From Avena insularis (lineage: Eukaryota > Streptophyta > Magnoliopsida > Poales > Poaceae), in assembly GCA_023614405.1 (NCBI GenBank), contig CM042688.1:72340253-72404252 (forward strand): a stretch of DNA of 64,000 bases, given 5' to 3'. This document shows positions 45,901 through 57,780 of the stretch, one piece after another. The notes beneath the pieces are model-generated. The model was not told the DNA's origin. It did not search any database and worked only from the letters and a program-made list of their open reading frames with translations. The translations under genes and the position numbers were made by a program. Each line of letters begins with the position of its first letter. Position 1 is the first letter of the stretch.

Positions 45901-47190
45901 GCGGTATCGACAAGCCCAGTCACACTTTCAGGTTCCCAGTCATTTACAGCCATTGACGCAAACCTTGGGTCCGTCTCGGAGCCGGCCAACTTCGTTGCGG
46001 GTAGCTTAATGGGGTGGCCCCCTGAAATATTCTATGAATCCTGTGATTGCTTTGTTGTGAAAGCCTCGTTGGGTTTTGATTTGGTTTTTCCGAGGTTGAT
46101 CGTTTGTGTGTTTCTATTTGTGCACCCCTGCAGGGTAAATCTTTCTGAAAGCCGTGTCCGCGGTTATGGACGACTTGGAGCATAGTATCTCGATCATAGA
46201 CAAGCATAACTAAAGTAGTGCTATAAATTTGACTTAATATGTGACTAGTAATCAGCTTCACTACAATGGAATGGATAATAAAAGTGCCAACAACTGGTGG
46301 AACTAGGGTGTATCATGTCATGTTATACCTGCCTAGTAAGTATCGCAACTCCAATGGAAGGAAATAAAAGTGCCAACAACTGCTGGGTTTGGGATGTCAC
46401 ATGCTAATTGTATCTGACTAGTAAGTACTGCAACTACAACTGAATGGTTAACTAAAACTGCCCACTACTTATGCTATCAGGATGACTCATGCTATCTATA
46501 TCTGACTAGTAAGTGCTGCAATTATGGAATGAATAAAACTGCCAACTGTGTGAGTTCCTCGGTTTGACTTCCTCGTTTGGTCTCGAGGGGGAATACCAGG
46601 ATGGGTATGATTGGTGTTAGTATAAGGTTGGTTCCGAATAGGTCTTTCTCATCTCTCTCTAATAGCTGACAGTTTATCAGGTCTCTATAGGTTGTTTAGT
46701 GCTTCTGCGCTGCCGCTTCAGTCCACCATACCTATGTAGGCGAGAGTCGCCGAATTCTAGCCTCGCCGTGTACTGGCCTCAGTACTGACCGCTCCCTTTT
46801 TCCTTTGCCCCTTGTCGACACCCCTTTTGTTTTAACAGGTATAAGTTCGACGTCGTTAGCAGGGTTACCCTTCCGGCTTGGCCTTTGCAGGGTTATGGAC
46901 GCCATTGGTTATTCTTCAGGGCTCTTAGCCCCATTTGCATCTTATCCATACTCGGATGTTGTATCGTTTTCAAGGTGATTTGGATCTTTGTACTATATAT
47001 CTGTATTCTTGACTCATGGAGTCGTTGTTGGACATATATATTCTGTGGGTCCAATCGTGGACTATTGTGTAATGATATTACTTCGTTTTCCACCCGCACG
47101 CAAGTGCCTGGTGGGCATTTTTGAATCGTTTCTATGCGGGTTTGGCAGGAATTGCTGAAACTTGCATAGGGCCGATTCGAGGGTGTTACA
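42999..47190 (+). repeat. Right LTR of the giant-LTR element
   Basis: It is 4192 bp, collinear with the left LTR, and ends GGGTGTTACA followed by CCTGG. Its first bases are TATAGCATCC, so the terminal TG has mutated to TA. GC-rich block at 43.5-44.4 kb and telobox cluster at 43358-43400. Confidence 0.85.
43358..43402 (+). promoter_or_regulatory. Telobox cluster in right LTR
   Basis: Same motifs and spacing as at 36788: AAAACCCTAACCCCC and TAAACCCTAACCCTAGAC. Confidence 0.35.
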
Positions 47191-47195
47191 CCTGG

Positions 47196-48350
47196 CAGGA
47201 ACCGGATCGACACCACCTTTCCGACATTTGGGATGATACTCACTCAACAACTGCTTTTCAGGCCAACAACACAGAACCACGTGGGATTGGAGCAACGTTG
47301 TTTTGGTTGTGACACGTGACGCTGAAGCGGCATTGGCTCCCTGACACCCACCCTGTTGACAATCTAATAGCCATGGAGATGAAGAAGCGGTGCTAGGAAC
47401 GAGACACGCAACAAATGCCACCTCCGAGGCACACAAGACTTCAGGATGAACCCCGACACAATGATGACAACGTCGGACGAAGGAAGGACGAAAACTACAC
47501 CAACCCTAGATGGTATGGTGGCCGTTGTCATGAAGACCCGCCTTGGAGCCAGCATCATGATGCTCCGGGGGAGGCCGACGTTCAGCTAGAATCAACCCAC
47601 CAGAACCTCAATCCCCACCAGGCAGTGACCATTATAGCTCCCATGCGAGCCAGGGAGGGCGCCAGGCGGAGGAGGTGGTAGGAGAAGCAGAGATCTGATT
47701 CCACAGCCCCGCAGGCACGACGAACATTTGAGATGGTGCTCGCTATCACCAAGCGACACCAGGAACCAGGTTAACTCAAACATAGAGGTGCGGCGCTACG
47801 AGTGGAACGACATATATGTGGGCCTGAAGTGCTTTGGGACATGGGTTCACAAGATAGACTTTCTACAGGGCTTCACTATTTTGAGGCACATTCAACCATA
47901 TGACAGCGTGGCTCGGCCATATACTTGGCTCCAAGATTTTTTCTAGGCTTGCTGCATCGCCAAAGGAGGAAACAACTTGGTCGCAGTCTGATATGTCCCA
48001 TTGATGTTGTGAAATACGACTCGAGCATGGCTAAATGAACTTCCAGAAAACACCATCCACAAATGGTAAGATATGCCAAGTGCGTTCTTTTAGAATTTCG
48101 AAGGTACTTATAGGAGGCCCTACACAGTCGGAGACTTGCATCATTGCTTCCAGCAAACTGGAGAAACCTACCGGGACTACCTCGGACGATGGATCGACAC
48201 AAAGAACTCATGTGTAGGAGTAAATGACCAAACCGCGATTGAAGCTTTCATCGCAGGGCTCCTAGTTGGATTGTTGCGCCACCAGCTGAAGCATGACAAG
48301 GTTACCGATTTGGGCGAGATGATTGAGAGATAAAGTAAGTACACTGATGC
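47196..48350 (+). pseudogene. Element A gag (retrotransposon gag domain), broken
   Basis: Frames at 47728-47946, 48000-48130 and 48136-48333 together give the Tat-type capsid pattern: KCFGTWVHKIDFLQGFTILR, ARAWLNELPENTIHKW, NFEGTYRRPYTVGDLHHCFQ, then GETYRDYLGRW, QTAIEAFIAGLL and VTDLGEMIER. The same region of element B is at 59750-60230. There are several stops and frame changes. The product would form the particle core. Confidence 0.65.
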
Positions 48351-48897
48351 CGATGATGATTCACAAGGCCCACTGAACAGCCTGGCTGTGCCCAACTCGT
48401 TGAAGCAGTTGAAGCAACAACAGTCACAGAAGCACAAGAACACCTCTGAGGATAAGCCCAACTCGGAAAATGTAGCTGTTAACGCAACTTTCGGGTTCGG
48501 AGGTCACGGAGGGCGTGGAGGCAGCTGGGGACGAGGCCACGGAGCTTCCCGAGTCCAAGGTAGGGGTGATCAGTAGCCTGTTAAGACCTACTCATGGGAA
48601 GACATTGCGAATAACTCGTGTGTACATCACTTGGATGCGAACGGGGGATCCTCCCACACAAATGCGGAGTGTCGTTTCAATGATGACATCAAGAAAGACA
48701 AAACCGTCGGCTACAGGGCCAAATGAAGAAAAGGAAAGAAAAACTCTGACAAGGAAAAGGAGACCAAGGAAGATTCCAACATGGAAGAGGCAGATACTGC
48801 TAGCCCTAAGTCGGATGGTAAGAGAACTTACCCAACCAAGAAAGACACTTATGTCTTCTTCCTCGGATCTTAGCCTGCTAAGGTCAAGAAAGCAGTT
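48351..48897 (+). pseudogene. Element A gag C-terminal/linker region, broken
   Basis: A Gly/Arg-rich stretch (GFGGHGGRGGSWGRGHG, 48493-48543) suggests a nucleic-acid-binding gag tail. The rest is Lys-rich linker in mixed frames. I see no clear CCHC knuckle. Confidence 0.4.
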
Positions 48898-49469
48898 ATG
48901 CATGAGCTCAATGCAACTGTTCCGGTTGTCCCCCAATATCTGGACTGGTCGGAAGTGAAAATCACCTTTGACCGAAGCGATCATCTACCTAAGCCTCACA
49001 TGCAAGGTAAGTACGCTTTGGTCGTCAATCCACTTATTGATGGCTATGAGTTCTCCAAAACACTCATGGACGATGCCAATAGCTTCAATATCCTCTACAT
49101 CGAGACGTTGCACCGCATGAAGATATCGGAAACCTAGTTGAACACAGAAGTGTGGTTTTCCACGGCATAGTCCTAGGGAGACATGTGAACTCTCTGGGCG
49201 AGATTACTCTTGATGTTACTTTCAGAAACCAGGAAAACTACCAGACCAAACCACTGTCTTTCGAGGTGGTACCGTTCAAGAGCACATACCATGCCATGTT
49301 CGGACGTCTGGCCTACTGGCAGTTTATGGCCCGCCCCTGCTATATCTACAACATGATGAAGCTTCCAGGGCCCCACAACATCATCACAATCTGGGGAAAC
49401 CCGAAGAAAGCGCGAGAGTGCAAAGAGAGAGCTGCAACCTTTGTTGAAGTCGTGCAACACACCGAATAG
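48898..49469 (+). pseudogene. Element A aspartic protease, broken
   Basis: Two pieces (48898-49137 and 49152-49469) cover the retropepsin region. ITFDRSDHLPKPHMQGKYAL and NPLIDGYEFSKTLMDDANSF precede a TAG at 49135. ITLDVTF, FEVVPFKSTYHAMFGR and RPCYIYNMMKLPGPHNIIT follow. The catalytic DGGSS-type loop reads DDANS, so the active site is damaged. Confidence 0.65.
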
Positions 49470-49599
49470 TACAAGGAGATCAACAAAAACACCGACATGT
49501 CCGAGATGCTAGCTACAAAGAAGGATGTGTTAAAGCTGACTCTAGAATTCAAGGCATCGAAGAGACAAAGACAACACCGCTGAAGGATGATGACCCCTC

Positions 49600-50600
49600 G
49601 AATGTGAAGCAGATAGGGGTAGGATTATATCACGCATAGGAAAGCTCGCTCGTCAAGTGTCTCAAAGCTAATAAAGATATCTTCGCATGGCAACCTTCTG
49701 ACATGACCGGAGTTCCTAGGGAACTTTTCGAGCACTATCTTAATGTGTATCCTTATGCTAGACTCGTCAAACAGTCCTTTACGGCGTTTAGGCGATGAAA
49801 AGCGCAAAGCTGTAGCTAAAGAATTAGCCCGACTAGAACTAGCCAGATTTATTGAAGAAGTCATCCACACTAAAGTGGGCGGCTAATCCTGTAATGGTCC
49901 CTAAAAAGGACACTGTTGATTTAAGGATGTTCATTGATTACCGTTCGCTTGTCCCAAATCCGTTCGCTTTGCCTAGGATCGAAACTCCTCTTCTTTCTCG
50001 ATGCATATTCTGGTTATCACCAAATACGTATGAAGGAGTCAGATAAACTGAAGACTCCGTTCATCACACCGTTTGGAACCTTCTGCTACATCATGATGCC
50101 TTTCGGCCTTAAAATGCAGGAGCTATATATCAACGCACTATGCAGCGTTGCCTCCACGACCAAATCGGATGCAATGTACATGCATACGTAGATTACATAG
50201 CAGCAATGACCAAAAAGAAGGAAACATTAATTTCCGACTTGGAGGAAACATTCACCAATATACGAAAATACAACATAATGCTTAACCCGGAAAAGTGTTC
50301 CTTCGGAATCCCAGCCGGAAAATTGTTAGGTTTTATCGTGTCACAAAGAGGCTTAGAAGTGAACCATGATAAGATAAAGGCTATACTCAATATTACCAGA
50401 CCCACTTGCTTGAAGGACGTACAACGACTCACAGGTTGCATAGCAGCGGTGAGTCGGTTTGTCAGCCAGCTCGGTGAAAAAGCTACACCATTATACAAGA
50501 TCTTGAAGAAAACTGATAAGTTTGTCTGGACCGAAGAAGCTGAAGCTGCACTCCAATACCTAAAAGCAGTACTCTCATTTTCCCTATTCTTGTAGCACCG
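49600..50600 (+). pseudogene. Element A reverse transcriptase, broken
   Basis: Order: the N-terminal pieces around 49700-49930 in several frames; FLDAYSGYHQIRMKESDKLK; TPFGTFCYIMMPFGLK; the YxDD box as YVDYIA (50185-50199), with the second catalytic Asp replaced by Tyr; then KKETLISDLEETFTNIRKYN and the thumb (LGFIVSQRGLEVNHDKIKAI). It ends at a stop at 50593. Closest relative in the window is element B's RT at 61600-62450. Confidence 0.75.
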
Positions 50601-51030
50601 TAACCATAGGAACCCATGATACTCTACATTGTTACGGCAAATAGAGTCGTCAGCATGGTCATGGTGGTGGAGCGAAAAGAGGGAAAACAAGAGCACTTGG
50701 TGCAATATCCGACTTATTACCTCAGCGAGGTCCTGACAGAGTCAAAATAGTCATATTCGCATTATCAAAAGCTAGCCGAAGGCGTATTCTTTGTTGTTGG
50801 AAAGTTACGACACTATTTCTAAGAGCACGAGATCACAGTGGTGAGCATAGATCCCATGAGAGATATAATCAACACCATCGACGCCACAAGACGTGTCGCT
50901 AAGTGGGGAATCAAGCTAGCAGCGTTCGACATTGAGTACAAGCCACGAACAATAATCAAATCCTAGATACTTGCCGACTTTGTTGTTGATTGGACAAAGA
51001 CGGCAGAAAACACTGGTAACCTGGATTCGT
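50601..51030 (+). pseudogene. Element A first RNase H, degraded
   Basis: No long frame remains, but the DNA aligns with element B's first RNase H. It holds pieces equivalent to YYLSEVL (50717-50737) and a KWGIKLAAFDIEYKPRT segment (50902-50950). Confidence 0.5.
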
Positions 51031-51400
51031 AATACTGGACCCTCCACTTTGATGGGTCGAAAGCACTCAGGGCCTCGGGGGCTGGCGTGGTTCTCAAGTC
51101 ACCCAAGGGGATAAGTTGTTCTATGTGTTACAAATTCACTTCATGGTGACCAATAATGTTGTCGAATATGAAGCACTGTTGGATGGACTTCGGATCGCTA
51201 AAGACATCGACGTTCGCCGAATCATGTGCTACAGAGATTCTGATTTAGTTGTTCAGCAAGTATCTGATCACTATAGGAAAAACAAGCACATGTCGGCCTA
51301 TCAAGCCATCGTGGATGAATTATCGAAATCGTTCGAAGGGTTTAAAGTTCAAAACATCCCTAGAGCATAAAACAAGGAAGCAGGTCCACTATCAAGATTA
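51031..51400 (+). pseudogene. Element A second (archaeal-type) RNase H
   Basis: WTLHFDGSKALRASGAGVVL starts it; after a frame change, NNVVEYEALLDGLRIAKDID, RDSDLVVQQVSDHYRKN and YQAIVDELSKSFEGFKVQNI follow to a TAA at 51368. An extra archaeal-type RNase H between the normal RNase H and integrase is a hallmark of the Tat lineage. Catalytic acidic residues are partly kept (FDGS, EYEALL, RDSD). Confidence 0.7.
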
Positions 51401-52253
51401 GGATCTGCACGGGGACAAGTCCTGGACCGTGCTTTCCTAGAGCACCTCAAAGTTCCCTCCATCACAGGAGTTGATGAGGAGTACCCAACCAAATACGACT
51501 CACCACTTATAGCAGTTCTGGCTGTTATTCCTAGCTGGAAAAAACCCTACCTTGATTTCTTGGTAGATAGAAAATTACCCGAAGACGAGGTTCTGAGCTG
51601 GAAGATTATCCGACGAACAAAATCCTATACGATAATCAATGGTGAGATCTATAAGCCGAGTGTATCTGGGGCCTTTTAGTGATGTGTTTCTCTGGAAGAA
51701 GGAGTGGGAATCCTAAGGGAAATCCACGAAGGCGAATGCGGCCATCACGCCGCAGCCAGATCCTTAGTGGAAAAAGCTTTTCGACACAGATTATTTTGGC
51801 TCACAGCTAAGGTAGATGCCGATAAACTGGTCAAGATGTGCAAAGGCTGCCAAAAGTACGCAAAACAAGCCCATGTTCCAGCTGACCAGCTGCAAACAAT
51901 TCCAATTACATGGCCCTTTGCAGTCTAGGGGCTTGACATGGTAGGATCATTTAAATGGCCACCAAGTGGATTCACCCACCTACTAGTGATAGTGGATAAG
52001 TTTACCAAATGGATTGGGCCTAAACACGTAACAAGTTGCGATGGAGCCACAACCAGAAAGTTCATCGAGGATGTCATCATTCGATTTGGCTATCCACACA
52101 ACATTATTACATACAACGGGAGAAACTTTCAATGGGAGAACTCGTGGAATTTTGCGAAGAGCAAGGGATCCATCTCGACATCGCGTTGATCATGCACCCA
52201 CAAGACAACAGAAAAGTTGAAAGGGCCAATGGTCTTATTATACAGGGCCTTTG
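51401..52253 (+). pseudogene. Element A integrase, N-terminal and core part
   Basis: HHCC zinc finger: IHEGECGHHAAARSLVEKAF, then CKGCQKY. Core: GLDMVGSFK (first Asp; preceded by a TAG at 51927), and ITYNGRNF, where the second catalytic Asp is Tyr. The Glu helix region reads EFCEEQGIHLDIALIMHPQD, then VERANGLIIQGL, and is cut at 52253 by the Angela-type solo LTR. It resumes at 54047. It would have inserted the cDNA; it is inactive. Confidence 0.7.
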
Positions 52254-54041
52254 GGTTGGGGTTCATGTACAAAAACAAAAAAATCCTACGCCAAGAACCC
52301 TAATGCCAGGACCTATCTATTAGTAATGCAGTAACCGGAGGGGATTTTCGCGAACTTACCCTTGAAGACCAAAAGTGTTGTCAATGCTCAGGAGAGTGTG
52401 GTTTATGTAGTCGTACGACGCCGACCTTAGGATCGGGTTGAAGTCCTTCGACTCCTGCGGCTCCGACGACTCCTAGTGCCCTAGATGTTGCACCTCCATG
52501 GGAGTTACACATATCCGGTGCTTGATGATGACTCCCGCTCCTCCGATCCAGCGTTAGTTGCAGAAGTAGACCTTCTTAATCCGAATCCCGCAGAACGATG
52601 GCGCTCCGCGGTGAAGAATTCTCCTACTCATGCAGTCCTGACTCGGGACCATGATTGCGGGAGAGAGAGAGAGGGAGAGAGAGAGAATATCAACTAGAGG
52701 TCTCCCCAAAAGAGAGGGAACATTTTATTGATTATTGTGTGTTTATTTTGTCAAAATAACTCACAATATATAAGGGAAAAAAACCCCACATAGTTAATTG
52801 CCTTAGCCATGTGGGACTAAACAAAGGAGAGGGGAGGAGGGGCTGGCCGCCGCCGGCCAGGGCCCAAGTGGGCCTAACGCGGGGTCCCTTGGCCCAGCCG
52901 GCCACCCCCTCTCTCTCTCTTCCCCTTTGGTCTTTCCCACATGGGCCCTTTTCCCTCCGGATTTTGGCCCAATTAGGTATTTGACCTTTTAATTCATTTT
53001 TATTTTATTAAATAATTATAAATAAATGATTAAATCAATATTTAACATTTACTTACATATCATTTAATCCCCGTGGCTATGGAACCCTTTCCACTCCACT
53101 CCGGACATACTTCGGACTTACCGAAACTCTTTCCGGTTTTCTCTCTCTTTATTCTTCGGTGATTCTGAATGTACCAAATCGATCTCCGAGCATCATCAAG
53201 CCCTTAAGCATGATACCCCACAGTTTAGGTACACGCCTGACATGGTCAAGATCCCTCTCGTACCAATGATCAACAACGGGACCTAGATGCCCATGATGAC
53301 CCATGTGCATTCCACAAATCTTTCGTTGTTTGAACCATGAACGTCGTGTTCTATTTTCTTTGTGTCTTTGCTACTTGCATTGTCCGAGATCTGATCAGTG
53401 ACATCACCATGTCGTGTTCAATCTCGTTACCGACAAATGCTACTTGATTTGTTTTTATAATTGATATCCCCATGACCTAGTCACACGTTGCGCATCTGTT
53501 TGGATATAACTTCTCCGAGTGGGCCCTCGAGTATCTTTCCATCACGCGGATGGAAAAATCTCGCTCTTAACACATAATGCTTCTACATGCCCCTCTGAAT
53601 ACCTAAACACATCTATCATGATCATTGCTCACGCAAGTGATGTTTGATGCTGTCAAAGTATTCTCAGGTGACAGCGATTGATATGGTCTCACGGTCTAAG
53701 AAATAAGACACTATGCCTTTTGTAATCATCATGACTTGAACTTCGTGACATGATCAAATCACGATGCTTAGATTGGGTATATCTCATCATCTCATTCTCG
53801 TAATGAGGTGACTTCATTGTCAACTGGCATAAATGCCACATGATCAGGAAACCTTGATCATTTGTTGACCAATGAACCGGTGACTAGAGTTTAACCAGGA
53901 ACTACTGGTTGTTTATATATCACACATGTATCGGTGTTTCCTATCAATATAGTTATAGCATGATATAAAACTTAATCATAAAATTTATGGAATATGATAA
54001 TAATCCATATTATTATTTGTCTCTAGAGCATATTTCCAACA
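52254..54041 (-). mobile_element. Angela-type copia solo LTR inside element A integrase
   Basis: On the minus strand it starts TGTTGGAAATATGCTC at 54041, carries a TATA-like TTATATATTG (about 52765-52774) and a GA/TC tract, and ends near ATGAACCCCAACC at 52254. Removing it joins GLIIQGL to EGPLHYAVGAWEDELPS with normal integrase spacing, which supports both boundaries. The 5-bp flanks are CTTTG and CTCCG (three of five identical, both changes T/C transitions), a weak target duplication. No interior remains. Confidence 0.75.
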
Positions 54042-54560
54042 CTCCGATCTCACCTCGAAGGACCACTTCACTATGCTGTGGGGGCTTGGGAGGATGAATT
54101 ACCATCTCTTATATGGATGTTATAAACTACTCCAAACATATCAATTGGATATACTCCTTTCATCTGGGTATACGGCGTTGAGGTAATACTTCTAAGTGAC
54201 CTAATTTATATTTCTCCCCGAGTCGTTGCATATGTCGAAGAGGATGCTGAGACTTCCTGACATGATGAACTTGAAGAAGTTCGAGTCATTGGTGAACAGA
54301 GATCTATAGCCTATATGTAGTAGTTACGCAAGTATCATAGTCAGATATTCAAAATCGTTCCTTCACAAAAGGAAACTTAGTTCTCCGACTAGTGCAACAA
54401 AGAAAACACAAATATTCCCTGATTTGGGAAGGACCCTTCATGATTAGCAGAGTACTGCATAATGCGTCATACTATTTAAACGATATGAGACCAATCAAGG
54501 AAAGACCTGATAATCAGAAGAGAAAGAGAGCTAGTGGTAGAACCTGAATGAGCTAGATAG
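54042..54560 (+). pseudogene. Element A integrase C-terminal part
   Basis: GAWEDELPSLIW, TTPNISIGYTPFIWVYGVEV and, after frame changes, HKYSLIWEGPFMISRVLHNA, then SYYLNDMRP, match the end of Tat integrases (ELPSVLWGLRTTPN..., WEGPF...). A stop follows near 54548. Confidence 0.65.
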
Positions 54561-55149
54561 TTCATGGATCATTGCTCAGCTACGTCCATTCTATTATTAA
54601 AATTTTCTTTTCTTGTAACCATACATATGTACATGTTCAAAGTGAAATAAAGTATTGGTTCCCTCAATGTTTTTTCTGAGATGTTTTAAAGTACTATCTT
54701 ATTTCCGAATGATCATGTCAAAGTCGGAAATCCCTGAATGCTTGAATTTATTTTATGCTCATGTTCATTCTTGTTAGATTTCCGATTATATATAAATGCT
54801 ACCCTTGGATGTAAGTCTCATTTTCTGTTTAAACTTTGGTTTTTATCTGATTGCTTAGACGTGGGCATTTTCCAAGTGGTAAATTGTTGGTACTAGAACC
54901 TGGCTCTATTTCTGAGTTTCAACTGGTTTAGTCTGTTGCTCGGCAGTGTTTCCATGCTAAAGGTTGGCCGGCTCACTAAAGGGACAAGGCAAAAAAGCCA
55001 GATAAACGATAAGTATGAACAAAAAGGTGCTTAAGTAATTTTTCGAGCATAGAAAAAACAACAAAGTGCTAGAGTAAATGCATAAGTTCTCACGTAACAA
55101 CATAGCCAAATAAACTATTTATATTACACCACTGGTTCAAAATAATGCA
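54561..55149. other. Element A 3' spacer
   Basis: AT-rich, non-coding. A TTGTTGGTACTAGAACC phrase at 54884 resembles an LTR start but has no matching end. Confidence 0.4.
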
Positions 55150-57780
55150 TAGTTTTTGTTCGAATCTATGCTGTAGGTGGTGGAGTGAGAGATCTTTCAT
55201 GTGCACTGGTGCCAGCGTCCACATCGCGCTAATCTTTATTCGAGGCAACGACATCAGACTCAGTCTTTTCTTTGTTTCCAGAGACTTTACTTTCTTCAGC
55301 AGGGGGGCTTGGCGGTAGAGCGACGGACTGAAAGAACGACTTGGAGTAGTTGGTCATCTCGGACGCCCGACAAGCGTATCAAGCACAAGACTCACAAATG
55401 GCTCCGACATTTTGTTTGTTATCATCTTCATCAACAGTTGAAATACCCTTCGTGACCTGCCAGATTTCCATACTATCATGGTGTCTCATTACCATGGTAA
55501 GGGTGTTCTGGGCAGCTGTCCGAGCATACGCCATCTTCTAATCCTCAACAAGTTTTGGAAGTTTCTTGGCCTTGTCCCTCACATCAAAGGCGGAAATCTT
55601 GTCTAGGTCAGAGATATTAACGACTTCACCAGTTTCTTCAAGTATCTGGTGAAAGTCATGGATCAAATATCCGACTCGGAAGAAGATGCATCCAGAATGT
55701 TGAGGGGCCCTGTGAAGAAGACAAGGATTAGTAAATCTGACAAAAATAGTCGGAAAATTTCAAAGACAATGTAAGGATTTGACATGGGAATAATACCAAA
55801 TATATTATCACCTACTTTGTCCTTTTCCTCCCTCAAACTCTGGGGTTCTTCCGAGAGTGCCTAGGTAATATCACCCTTCCTATTCATTTCGGCCTTCAAA
55901 TTTTCGATCTCTTTGTCTCAGAGGGAAGTGGTTCATTCAAGCTTCTTGGTGGTGGGGTTGTTGGATTTAAGAAGATTGTTGACCCTTTTTCATGGTCAAT
56001 CTTGAGCTTTTCAAGTTCAGCATGTAATTTAGCATTCTCCAGCTCCAAAACCTTCAAGTTTTCCACCTCCTCCACAAGTTGGCAAGATTGTTTCAGCAAG
56101 ACTGAAATGGCAAAGGAAAAGTTAGTCGAATTGAAATTCGGCATATTAATCAAAAAATCGAAACAGGAGAGCTGAAAAAGTTTACCTTCTGCCTCATACT
56201 TCTCAACCTTAAGCCGCGCATTTTCAGGTCGGAGAGATTTAACCTCTTTCCACTTGGTGCATATGTTTGAAGTTCCTAGTTGTAACAAGTAACTTTCTGT
56301 AAGTTGGAATAATAACCAGTGTTAGAAGTCTACTAAGAGTCAGGCTGTTATTTTAACTAAGTTAAAGTCTAGCATGAGCCTTGGGGGCTACACTATTTTG
56401 TTCTTTGGCATCCTAAAAGCATAAACTCACATGTTGCACTCCTAGTTCCTGTCCGACTTCATGCTTGGGGGCTAGAAGATATGGTATAAAGATAGTAAAA
56501 AGAGTCAGTTCAAGACTTACAATATGCTCATGATGTAGTTTTGTAAGGTTGGTGTTAATTTCGGTAGAAACCTTTTCGGGTAAGGTTAAGGGTTATATCT
56601 GTGGAGGCAGAACTCCACCAGCCCTTATCCATTGTTCCCAAAGGTGAATCTGCCCCAGCAAATCTTCAACCTTCACATCTTAAATCTCCTAGGCCTCCTC
56701 TTTGGCAGATAATTTCCGGGCCTCCAGGCAAGAATGCACAAGTTCTTGGATTTCTTCCGCATTCTTCCTGGTAAGACCAAGACTGGCAGCACCAAGATTC
56801 TTCAGGAGATTATCGGCAAAAATAACAATCGAGAGATCATTGCCCTTAGAGGGTTCACCCTGATCTATTGCCGAGTCACCAATGGTGACGTTGTCTTGTG
56901 AACTTGCATTCACTGGCTTCTCAGATTGAGCCTCAACATCTCCAGTGCATGGAGACGGAATATCCTCCAGTACTGATGATGTGTTGGGGTTGGGAGTCGG
57001 AAGTGCGGTGGTCGGAGAAGTCAAGTTTAATTTCTACTGGTGCATAGCGTCTTTCCGGATTTCCCCTTCACTAACGATTTAGCTCTGAAACATAAGGATG
57101 AAATTTTTTATGATTCATAAATAATATTAGCAAAAGTACAAGTTATGATAGAAGAACTTACTTCTTGATGACTAGCAGCATTTGCGGGCCAGCCGAAACA
57201 ACTGGAGCCTTACGCTTCCTGGTGAGCATTTCTGACAATTCTTCCAGCTCCTCCTCTTCATAAATGGGTATCAGATCTTCCGACGGATAACCCTCGAGAG
57301 GAGAAAGCTCTGACTCAGGGAGGTCAGCAAGCTCAAAAGTTAGAAATATCTCAGTATTGTAGAATGCTAAATGATTAGAGATGGTGATAAAATAGCAAAA
57401 TAAAGCTAGAAAACTTACCGGAATCAGGGATTCTCCATGATATACATATGCATGGAAAACTTACCTGTTTCTTGATCAACCATTAGATCTGGGACTTATA
57501 ATCCTTTGAGGCGATCCGATGTTCACTTACCCTCAAGCTATCCTTCTTGTCAGAAGTAACCTAGTGCATCAGTCGGTCACCGTGATACTGCAGAGGCTGA
57601 ATCCAACACTCCAGCCAGAAGTGCACTAAGTCAGATCCCTTCAAACCCTTATTTTTCATCAAGAACACAATCCCCCACTTAGCGCCGGATCAAGTACTCA
57701 GTCAGAACCAACGCTTCTGCATCCTAGGAATCTTGATGGGTTGCAGCACCGTTGAAGAAACAAACTTTCTGGTTTGCCAG
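55150..57780 (-). pseudogene. Antisense gene in the 3' region of element A ('putative gypsy type transposon' family)
   Basis: Minus-strand exon-like frames run from high to low coordinates. At 57700-57490: WGIVFLMKNKGLKGSDLVHF, then WLECWIQPLQYHGDRLMH, stop, VTSDKKDSLRVSEHRIASKD. At 57024-56689: an acidic Ser/Pro region with ADNLLKNLGAASLGLTRKNA. At 56288-55896: a coiled coil (LKVLELENAKLHAELEKLKI). At 55690-55150: a Lys/Glu-rich tail. This order fits the plant protein family found antisense downstream of pol in Tat/Grande-type elements (Pfam 'Putative gypsy type transposon'). Its function is unknown. In-frame stops show it is broken, and element B cuts its 5' part. Confidence 0.55.
56380..56475 (+). 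repeat. Two polypurine-tract-like motifs in the element A 3' region
   Basis: CCTTGGGGGCTAC (56380-56392) and GCTTGGGGGCTAG (56463-56475) lie about 80 bp apart between antisense exons. TTGGGGGCTAC is the usual tract next to the 3' LTR in this lineage, but no LTR follows either copy. Confidence 0.5.

Larger units (their letters stand above)
36428..47190 (+). mobile_element. Giant-LTR non-autonomous Ty3 (LARD-like) element
   Basis: Left LTR 36428-42154, PBS at 42158, interior of 844 bp, right LTR 42999-47190. The 5-bp target duplication CCTGG is perfect (36423-36427 and 47191-47195). The LTR start TGTAGCACCCCGG, end GGGTGTTACA and PBS TGGTATCAGAGCT are those of the Del/Tekay lineage of Ty3. The interior encodes no gag or pol, so it must borrow proteins. 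LTRs over 4 kb around a non-coding interior define LARDs, but this interior is much shorter than that of described cereal LARDs. It was inserted into element A's gag. Confidence 0.85.

Noticed and set aside
47062..47436. Minus-strand ORF of 124 codons
   Set aside because: It spans the right boundary of the giant-LTR element at 47190 and lies opposite element A gag.
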